64,000 nt of DNA from Pedobacter ureilyticus. GTDB taxonomy: Bacteria > Bacteroidota > Bacteroidia > Sphingobacteriales > Sphingobacteriaceae. The stretch spans positions 46,735 to 110,734 of the forward strand of contig NZ_SSHJ01000015.1 of assembly GCF_005925345.1 (NCBI RefSeq), read 5' to 3'. Each line of letters opens with the position of its first letter. Position 1 is the stretch's first letter. The notes beneath the pieces are model-generated. The model saw only the letters and a list, made by a program, of their open reading frames with translations. It did no database searches and was not told the DNA's origin. Below are positions 15,624 to 21,950 of the stretch, one piece after another. The position numbers and the translations under genes were made by a program.

Positions 15624-18317
15624 ATGAGTTTATCTACAAAATACAATCCACAAGAAACTGAAGACAAATGGTACAGCTATTGGTTGGAGAAGCGTTTTTT
15701 CCACTCAGAGCCAGACGAGCGTGAGCCTTATACCATTGTAATTCCTCCACCAAACGTAACGGGGGTTTTGCACATGGGCCACATGCTTAACAATACCATT
15801 CAGGATGTATTGATCCGTAAAGCTCGTATGCAGGGCAAAAATGCTTGTTGGGTACCGGGTACCGATCACGCTTCTATCGCTACCGAAGCAAAGGTGGTAG
15901 CTATGTTGAAAGAACAGGGCATCAATAAAAAAGACCTTTCTCGTGAAGAGTTTTTAAAGTATGCTTGGGAGTGGAAAGAGAAGTACGGCGGTATTATTTT
16001 AGAACAGTTGAAGAAACTGGGTGCTAGTTGCGATTGGGACAGAACCCGTTTCACTATGGAAGAAGACCTATCTGATGCTGTAATCGATAGTTTTATCCAT
16101 TTATATAAGAAAGGATTGATTTACCGTGGTTACCGTATGGTAAACTGGGATCCGCTGGGTAAAACCTCCATTTCTGATGAAGAGGTAATCCGTAAGGAAG
16201 TAAATTCGAAGTTATATTATATCAAGTATTTTGTTAGTCAAAAAGACGGAAAGACGATTGATGGGCAACTAGATGCCCAAACTTCGGACTTCGGACTTCA
16301 GACTTCGGACTATCTGACTATCGCTACCACCCGTCCAGAAACGATTATGGCCGATGCGGCGATTTTCGTGAACCCTAACGACGAGCGCTTTAAACATTTG
16401 GTAGGCAAAAAGGTACTTATTCCATTAATTAACCGTGAAATAGAGGTAATGACAGATGAGTACGTGGATATGGAGTTTGGAACAGGTTGTTTAAAAGTAA
16501 CACCTGCTCACGACAGCAATGACTACGAACTAGGTCTGAAATATAACCTAACGCCTTTCTTAGATATCTTAGATGACGATGCGAAGCTGAACGAGAAAGC
16601 AGAAATTTTAGTGGGCGAAGACCGTTTTGTGGCTCGTAAGAAAATTGCTAAAATGCTCGAAGAAGCGGGTAATTTGGAAAAGGTAGAAGATTATAAATCG
16701 CAAGTAGGTTTCTCTGAACGTACCGATGCGGTAATTGAGCCTAAGGTGTCGTTACAGTGGTTTGTGAAAATGAAAGAATTTGCACAACCCGCTTTAGATG
16801 ATGTATTGAACGGCGAGGTCAACTTAATTCCTAACAAGTTCGAGAACACGTACCGTCATTGGATGGAAAATGTTCGCGACTGGAATATTTCTCGTCAGTT
16901 ATGGTGGGGACAGCGTATTCCAGCTTGGTATTTACCAGATGGAACGTATGTAATAGCCAAAACACAGGAAGAAGCATTTGAAGAGGCTAAAATTAAATCG
17001 CAAATCTCAAATCTCAAATCTTCAGACTTAAAACAAGATGAAGACGTGATGGATACTTGGTTCTCGTCTTGGTTATGGCCGATCTCGGTTTTCGATGGTT
17101 TTAAAAATCCTGAAAATAAAGATTTCAATTACTATTATCCAACCAATGATTTAGTAACTGCGCCAGAGATTTTATTTTTCTGGGTAGCACGTATGATCAT
17201 GGCTGGTCGTGAGTTTACGGGCAAAAAGCCATTCACTAACGTGTACCTAACAGGTATTGTTCGTGATAAATTAGGCCGTAAAATGTCTAAATCATTAGGT
17301 AATTCGCCAGACCCAATTGGCTTAATTGAAAAGTACGGTGCAGATGGCGTAAGGGTAGGGATGTTAATGTCGAGCCCTGCGGGTAACGATTTAATGTTCG
17401 ATGAAGCTTACTGCGAACAAGGTAGAAACTTCGCCAGTAAGGTGTGGAACGCTTTCCGTTTGGTAAAAGGATGGGAAGCTGATGCCAACTTGGCTAACCC
17501 TAACGAGCAGGCTATTGCTTGGTTCGAAAGCCGTTTTAGCGAGGCGTTGGTCGAAATTGAGCATAACTTTAAGCAGTACCGTTTATCGGAGGCTTTAATG
17601 GCTACTTATAAATTGGTATGGGACGATTTCTGTGCCTGGTACCTAGAAATGGTAAAACCAGCCTATCAGCAACCTGTTGATGCGGCTACTAAAGCGGCCA
17701 CAGTAAATTTCTTCGAGCAAATATTGAAGTTATTGCATCCGTTTATGCCTTTTTTAACCGAAGAGCTGTATCACGACGAACTCTTTGGCGAACGTAGCGA
17801 AATGGATTGCTGTATTGTTGCAGATTACCCGGTAGTTGGAGCGGTAAACGATGCGTTGTTAAAAGAAGCAGAGTTGGTTAAGGGGCTGGTTTCGGAAATT
17901 AGAAACGTAAGAAATACCCGTCAGATTTCTCCAAAAGAGGCTCTGGAATTAAGCATTAAATCAAATTCTGAGGTTAATTATAACAATTGGTTAAACATTG
18001 TTTACAAATTGGCCAATGTAAGCAAAGCTGATTTTGTAAGTGATAAAATTGTAGGCGCCGCAAGCTTTATGGTAGGTAAGGACGAGTTTTTTATTCCGTT
18101 GAGTCAGAATGTTGATGCTGATGCGGAGAAAGAACGTTTGACGAAAGAATTAGCCTATTTGCAAGGTTTCCTCAAATCTGTCGATGCGAAGTTGAGCAAC
18201 GAGCGTTTTGTACAAAATGCAAAACCAGAAATCATCGAAAATGAGCGCAACAAAAAAGCAGATGCGGAATCGAAAATAGAGATTATTAAGGAGAGCTTAG
18301 CTGCATTGCAGAGTTAG
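15624..18317 (+). CDS. valS: Valyl-tRNA synthetase
   Basis: Charges tRNA-Val with valine in the cytosol; class Ia synthetase, 897 residues, normal length for the family. Visible: the HIGH-type motif HMGH at 50-53 after PPPNVTGVL, the editing domain with ATTRPET and GTGCLKVTPAHD, DVMDTWFSSW, the KMSKS loop at 553-557, the anticodon-binding domain, and the C-terminal coiled coil (about 830-897) typical of ValRS. Two low-complexity stretches interrupt otherwise conserved sequence: residues about 220-231 (just before the ATTRPET strand) and 460-469 (just before the QDEDVMDTWFSS motif). Their DNA is made of short direct repeats like intergenic filler in this genome. The frame is intact and both catalytic motifs are perfect, so the gene should be functional. 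Confidence 0.97.
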   Translation: MSLSTKYNPQETEDKWYSYWLEKRFFHSEPDEREPYTIVIPPPNVTGVLHMGHMLNNTIQDVLIRKARMQGKNACWVPGTDHASIATEAKVVAMLKEQGINKKDLSREEFLKYAWEWKEKYGGIILEQLKKLGASCDWDRTRFTMEEDLSDAVIDSFIHLYKKGLIYRGYRMVNWDPLGKTSISDEEVIRKEVNSKLYYIKYFVSQKDGKTIDGQLDAQTSDFGLQTSDYLTIATTRPETIMADAAIFVNPNDERFKHLVGKKVLIPLINREIEVMTDEYVDMEFGTGCLKVTPAHDSNDYELGLKYNLTPFLDILDDDAKLNEKAEILVGEDRFVARKKIAKMLEEAGNLEKVEDYKSQVGFSERTDAVIEPKVSLQWFVKMKEFAQPALDDVLNGEVNLIPNKFENTYRHWMENVRDWNISRQLWWGQRIPAWYLPDGTYVIAKTQEEAFEEAKIKSQISNLKSSDLKQDEDVMDTWFSSWLWPISVFDGFKNPENKDFNYYYPTNDLVTAPEILFFWVARMIMAGREFTGKKPFTNVYLTGIVRDKLGRKMSKSLGNSPDPIGLIEKYGADGVRVGMLMSSPAGNDLMFDEAYCEQGRNFASKVWNAFRLVKGWEADANLANPNEQAIAWFESRFSEALVEIEHNFKQYRLSEALMATYKLVWDDFCAWYLEMVKPAYQQPVDAATKAATVNFFEQILKLLHPFMPFLTEELYHDELFGERSEMDCCIVADYPVVGAVNDALLKEAELVKGLVSEIRNVRNTRQISPKEALELSIKSNSEVNYNNWLNIVYKLANVSKADFVSDKIVGAASFMVGKDEFFIPLSQNVDADAEKERLTKELAYLQGFLKSVDAKLSNERFVQNAKPEIIENERNKKADAESKIEIIKESLAALQS
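16281..16317. repeat. In-frame direct repeats inside valS, insert 1
   Basis: ACTTCGGACT-type units occur four times in tandem (one with CAG for CGG), encoding TSDFGLQTSDY. The 11-mer GACTTCGGACT recurs in reverse complement in intergenic sequence at 48377-48387. The insertion falls before the editing-domain TTRPET strand. Confidence 0.8.
17001..17029. repeat. In-frame direct repeats inside valS, insert 2
   Basis: CAAATCT repeated three times followed by TCAGACTT encodes SQISNLKSSDL just before the conserved QDEDVMDTWFSS motif. The sequence style is that of intergenic low-complexity filler, not of the flanking coding DNA. Confidence 0.75.
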
Positions 18318-18368
18318 TTTGGTTTTGAGTTGTAGGTTATAAGTAACCTGCAATAATATTTATAACTT

Positions 18369-18402
18369 TAAAGGCCTTCAGCAACAACTGGTAGGCTTTT
18401 TT
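18369..18402 (+). terminator. valS terminator
   Basis: AAAGGCCT, then CAG, pairs with CTG, then AGGCTTT, with small bulges, followed by TTTTT. It lies about 50 bp after the valS stop and before the repeat array. Confidence 0.6.
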
Positions 18403-18447
18403 ACTCTCTCCCGCATTCACTTTTCCACTGCCCTATACGCCGACTTA

Positions 18448-19700
18448 CGTCATTCCCGCATAGGCGGGAATCTTAAAGCGATAGAAAAGAAACTGAAAAT
18501 GCTTAACAGTGTCGGTTAACCTAGCTATCGCATTACGATCTCAGACTAAATCTGGGATGACGCTCTTGGGAGTGGTAGTGCGGCTTTGATGTTTTTTCTT
18601 TCTGCTCCATCTTGTGCACCTCGTCATTCCCGCGTAGGCGGGAATCTTAAAGCGATAGAAATGAAACTGCTTAACAGTCTCGGTTAACCTAGCTACCGCA
18701 TTACGATCCCAGACTAACCCTGGGATAACGTTCTTGGGAGTGGTAGTGTGGTTTTGATGCTTTTTGCTCTCTCCCGCATTCGCTTTTGCGTGGCCCTATG
18801 CGCTGCCCGCCTTGCGTCATTACCGCGTAGGCGGGAATCTTAATGCGATAAGAGGTAGTTAACAATTTATATCTTGAAAATAATTAGCTATTTTACATCA
18901 ATGAAAAGAGGTGGCTGTGTATACATCATGACAAATGTTTTCAATACTGTATTCTACATTGGCGTAACTTCTGATTTGTTCGTTAGAGTAACTCAGCATA
19001 AAGACAAGATATATCCTCGTTCTTTTACGGCTAAATACAATTGCAATAAATTAGTTTATTACTGTTTTTACTCCACCATTGAAGAAGCTATAGCTGTAGA
19101 GAAACAGATGAAAGCATGGAATCGAGAATGGAAAATCAATTTAATTGTTAAGAATAATCCCCAATGGACGGATTTGTATCAAGAGGCCCTGTAAATGATG
19201 TTTCAGCGATATACTACATACTCGTTATCTACTTTCTGCGCTATCTTAAAGCGTTAGAAATGAAACTTAAACGTTTAACAGTGTCGGTTAACCTAGCTAC
19301 CGCATTACGATCCCAGACTAAATCTGGGATGACGATATTGGGAGTGGTAGTGCAGTTTTGTCGTTTTTTCTATCTTTCTGCGCCATCTTCTGCTGCTCGT
19401 CATTCCTGCATAAGGGGGAAGCGTAATGCGTTAGAAATGAAACTGAAAATGCTTAACAGTGTCGGTTAACCTAGCTACCGCATTACGATCTCAGACTAAC
19501 CCTGGGATGACGATATTGGGAGTGGTAGCGCGGTTTTGTCGTTTTTTCTATCTTTCTGCGCCATCTTCTGCTTCTCGTCATTCCCGCGTAGGCGGGAATC
19601 TTAAAGCGTTAGAAATGAAACTGAAAATGCTTAACAGTGTCGGTTAGCCTAGCTACCGCATTACGATCTCATACTAAATCTGGGATAACGTTCTTGTGGT
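18448..19700. repeat. REPIN-like tandem array (about 175-bp units) interrupted by a GIY-YIG gene
   Basis: Unit starts (CGTCAT) are at 18448, 18622, 18815, 19398 and 19576, plus one unit lacking its left hairpin from about 19240. A full unit reads: CGTCAT, hairpin 1 (ATTCCCGC/GCGGGAAT), CTTAAAGCGATAG, about 50 bp with CTTAACAGTGTCGGTTAACC, then CTATCGCATTACGA, hairpin 2 (TCCCAGA/TCTGGGA), ATGACG. The right half is an inverted, stem-changed counterpart of the left half, so each unit can fold as one long imperfect palindrome, as REPINs do. Units are joined by a less conserved linker of about 60 bp (TGGGAGTGGTAGTG...). The unit starting at 18815 is cut after its left half, and the GIY-YIG gene follows directly. 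Confidence 0.85.
18901..19194 (+). CDS. GIY-YIG nuclease domain protein, embedded in repeat array
   Basis: Small stand-alone GIY-YIG nuclease, 97 residues from the ATG at 18901; a TTG at 18874 is an alternative. Motifs: CVYIMTN and FYIGVTSDL form the GIY-YIG core, the arginine in LFVRVTQHK and the glutamate in IEEAIAVEKQMKAW are the usual catalytic positions, and NPQWTDLYQEAL is the usual end of this subfamily. The protein looks complete. It stands between two truncated repeat units, with unit halves directly on either side, so gene and repeats probably move or evolve together. By analogy with RAYT transposases and REPs, it could nick or process the hairpins; that is inference. Alternatives are a repair nuclease or a homing-type endonuclease. 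Confidence 0.88.
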   Translation: MKRGGCVYIMTNVFNTVFYIGVTSDLFVRVTQHKDKIYPRSFTAKYNCNKLVYYCFYSTIEEAIAVEKQMKAWNREWKINLIVKNNPQWTDLYQEAL

Positions 19701-19824
19701 TTGAAGTGTGGCGATCAGCAATCCACAACACTTCAGTTGTCCTCCTGTATCAACCCTTTTACAAGTAAAATATCAAATTTAAAGTAAAACTTGCGTTCTT
19801 TATCATTCGAAAAAAAAGCCAATT

Positions 19825-20373
19825 ATGAAAAGAATTCTCCTGTTTTTTGTAGCTGCAGCAGCTATATCATGTACCAGTAACCAAACCAAAGAAGCGCCTG
19901 TAGCTTCGTCCATTTTTATTGAACAGAAGGTGTCAGAATTTGTTGCCCAACATCCAGAATGGACTAGTGGTGAAAATACTAACGAAGAAATAACCGACAA
20001 GTTTCAGCATGAAGTAAAGCGTTGGAGTAACGAGCAAAATTTCTTAAAGGATATGCCATTGCAGTTAAAATCTGTTAGAGACACCACCATAAGCGGTCAA
20101 GATGTGAAGTTAGGCACTTTTGCAGGATATAATGATAATACTCGTCCATCGGGTTCTATTTTAAATTACATTCAGGTAAATATAGATGGTATAATGCCGG
20201 CAGATATGGCGCAGCAGGTAAAAATAGGTGGTAAATATACCCTAGAAGCAATGATGTATAGGCAAGGAAGCCGTAAAGACGTAAAGCTAATCCATGTGGC
20301 CGATTTTAAAGGTTACGATTTAGGTAAATATGTTTTTTCGGTGGTAAAAGCTAATCCAATAGCAACAAAATAA
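19825..20373 (+). CDS. Hypothetical lipoprotein
   Basis: Protein of 182 residues with a lipoprotein signal (MKRILLFFVAAAAISC, lipid Cys at 16), so it is probably anchored in an envelope membrane. The mature part begins with a Ser/Thr/Lys-rich linker, then contains FVAQHPEWTSGENTNEEITDKFQHEVKRW and a C-terminal region with strands (VKIGGKYTLEAMMY, VKLIHVADFKGYDLGKYVFSVVKA). No family was recognised. It is a single gene with its own terminator, just after the repeat array. Confidence 0.7.
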   Translation: MKRILLFFVAAAAISCTSNQTKEAPVASSIFIEQKVSEFVAQHPEWTSGENTNEEITDKFQHEVKRWSNEQNFLKDMPLQLKSVRDTTISGQDVKLGTFAGYNDNTRPSGSILNYIQVNIDGIMPADMAQQVKIGGKYTLEAMMYRQGSRKDVKLIHVADFKGYDLGKYVFSVVKANPIATK

Positions 20374-20395
20374 GCTAATCGTATTTGTTCTTTCA

Positions 20396-20428
20396 AGTCT
20401 CTTTGCTTTTGCCGAGAGACTTTTTTTA
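20396..20428 (+). terminator. Intrinsic terminator of the lipoprotein gene
   Basis: AAGTCTCT (20396-20403) pairs with AGAGACTT (20416-20423) and is followed by TTTTT. It lies 23 bp after the stop codon. Confidence 0.85.
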
Positions 20429-20474
20429 CATAAATTTCAAAAAACTGGCAATAAGGCAGAAGTAATAACGATAA

Positions 20475-20864
20475 TTACTTTAACCTTTCTAACCTTCCTT
20501 TTCGTTTAACAATGTTTTTATAGTCCCACTGGATATGCGCCGCTTTTGCTAACCAACGCTTTAGATTTACTATGTTTACTTCCTCAACAGCGGTATATCG
20601 GATCTCGGCAGCTTTAAATTTACCTTCGTTTTGCAAGGTTTCTTCATCAAAAGATTGTCCACTCCAGAACAATAAACGAACACTATTTTTGAGTTTGCTG
20701 TAGCCAACAATGGGGTTACCATCTAAAAACCAAACCGGATGCGCATGCCAAATTTTGTTTTCTGCGTCGCTCAGTTCAGCGTCAATTGTTCGGGCTAATA
20801 AATCGCAAATTGCTTTGTCCTCAGTTAACAGTTGGTTGTTGTAATCCTGTATTTCAGTTTTCAT
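20475..20864 (-). CDS. DUF1801-like domain protein
   Basis: Small cytosolic protein of 129 residues resembling the DUF1801/YdhG fold: KIWHAHPVWFLDGNPIVGYSKLKNSVRLLFWSGQSF, then IRYTAVEEVNIVNLKRWLAKA. There is no signal peptide or membrane segment. Its start overlaps the end of the upstream DinB-like gene by 11 bp, so the two are probably translated from one mRNA. Function is unknown; members of the group are often found next to small stress or DinB-like proteins. Confidence 0.7.
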   Translation of the reverse strand: MKTEIQDYNNQLLTEDKAICDLLARTIDAELSDAENKIWHAHPVWFLDGNPIVGYSKLKNSVRLLFWSGQSFDEETLQNEGKFKAAEIRYTAVEEVNIVNLKRWLAKAAHIQWDYKNIVKRKGRLERLK

Positions 20865-21438
20865 TTGGTTGATTGGTTTTGTTTATAAATTCATCCGTAA
20901 AGTGAGCTTTTTGAGGTTGCTCCGCAAATTTTTCCGCGTTATATGCTTCAGATTTTCCTTTGGGGATAGATAAAGATTGCCATTCTTCATTTGCAAGCAT
21001 TTTACCGAGCATCACAATTTGTCCAATATGATAAGGGTAGTGTGCCAATTGCCTGTTGATCGCTTCCGTTACCGTATGGCCTTGGTTCCGGATATAAATG
21101 ATTTTATCTAAATCAGCTTCGGTTAATAGGGCAATTGCGTTGAATAGGCAAATCCAACCCTCTTCCCATTTTCTTAAAATCTCCGTTTTACTAGCCGTCT
21201 GATGTTCAAATTCTAGATCTCTATTTCGCCAGATTTTTTCCCCATCTGCCGTAAGAAAATCGGTAAAACGCGAAAGCATATTGCCGTGAAGGTGGTTTAC
21301 AATCATAGCAATGTTGTTGCTGTTTTCGTTGTATTGCCAAAATAAAGCTTCGTCACTAATCTGAGCGAAAGTTTTATCGCCCAGTATTTTATAATACTGG
21401 AATTGTTTTTTAACGCTTTCGAGGTAATTTTTGGTCAT
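20854..21438 (-). CDS. DinB-superfamily protein (DUF1572-like)
   Basis: Four-helix-bundle protein of 194 residues from the DinB/YfiT superfamily, closest in pattern to DUF1572: SVKKQFQYYKILGDKTFAQI, NNIAMIVNHLHGNMLSRFTDFL and LAHYPYHIGQIVMLGKML. The conserved histidines (in NHLHGN and HYPYHIGQ) are those used for metal binding in this superfamily. Known relatives are thiol-dependent transferases or have no known activity. It is the first gene of a two-gene operon with the DUF1801-like gene. Confidence 0.8.
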   Translation of the reverse strand: MTKNYLESVKKQFQYYKILGDKTFAQISDEALFWQYNENSNNIAMIVNHLHGNMLSRFTDFLTADGEKIWRNRDLEFEHQTASKTEILRKWEEGWICLFNAIALLTEADLDKIIYIRNQGHTVTEAINRQLAHYPYHIGQIVMLGKMLANEEWQSLSIPKGKSEAYNAEKFAEQPQKAHFTDEFINKTNQPNEN

Positions 21439-21727
21439 TTGGGTTGGTTTGTTATTTAAAGTTAAGGATTATTTGCAATTCTCTATTTGCCTTACATAGC
21501 GGATGCTTGTTAAATCTTTGTGGAAAACAAGAGTACAGCAAAGAAAGAAGCGTACCGTTAAGGTGGCGAGGTTTGGAAAGATGTCTTTTCGTTTTTAAAC
21601 CTGATTGTAATGAAAAGCCCGCAGACGAGCTTGCGAGACGAGGACTTGTAATGAAAAGCGGGGCTTTCGATAAAAAAGAACTACAAGTTTTGCTTTTCAA
21701 AAAAGAATAATACCTTTGCAGCATCAA

Positions 21728-21906
21728 TAAGGGGTGCCTTGTTTTGTAAGAAACACAAATAAAGGCTGAGATCATACCCATTTTGAGACGTAGAGTAATA
21801 AGTTATAGGTAGTAAGTAATAAGTCGAAAGACGTAAAACTTAAAACTTAGAACTTAAAACTTAAAACCTCAAATGCACCTGATCCAGGTAATGCTGGCGT
21901 AGGGAT
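21728..21906 (+). promoter_or_regulatory. TPP riboswitch (THI element) with a long insertion
   Basis: The conserved thiamine-pyrophosphate aptamer is clear: GGGGTGCCTT (P2/P3), AAGGCTGAGA, ATACCC, then ACCTGATCCAGG, TAATGCTGG and CGTAGGGA (P4/P5 and closing). Between ACCC (ends 21779) and ACCTGATCC (starts 21877) there are 97 nt, where compact bacterial examples have only a few. Ligand binding should reduce expression of the TonB receptor that starts 45 bp downstream. CCCCTAC at 21939-21945 is complementary to GTAGGG at the end of the aptamer and could form a competing helix near the start codon. Confidence 0.92.
21780..21876. repeat. Low-complexity insertion within the TPP aptamer
   Basis: A 97-nt A/T-rich block between P2 and P4. 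Its second half is a tandem series of AACTTAAAACTTAGA-like units, and the first half has AGTAATAAG and AGTAAGTAATAAG repeats. It is the same style of filler as the valS inserts. Whether it folds as a separate arm cannot be told by eye. Confidence 0.75.
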
Positions 21907-21950
21907 GGTTTATGAAGTTTAACTAATGTCGGGCGTAACCCCTACAACCG

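Noticed and set aside
16281..17029. Frameshift or assembly error in valS
   Set aside because: Both insertions keep the frame, all conserved motifs around them are intact and the total length is normal for the family.
19164..19647. Two overlapping frames coding for similar proteins of about 62-101 residues
   Set aside because: They are read through the repeat units themselves (similar peptides because the DNA is repeated) and have no codon-like composition, promoter or known domain.
18448..19700. CRISPR array
   Set aside because: The units are about 175 bp, imperfectly palindromic and their linkers are related to each other; there are no short identical repeats with unique spacers and no cas genes.
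21444..21710. Open frame of 88 codons upstream of the TPP riboswitch
   Set aside because: It lies in the leader and promoter region, resembles no family, and an equally long frame exists on the opposite strand.
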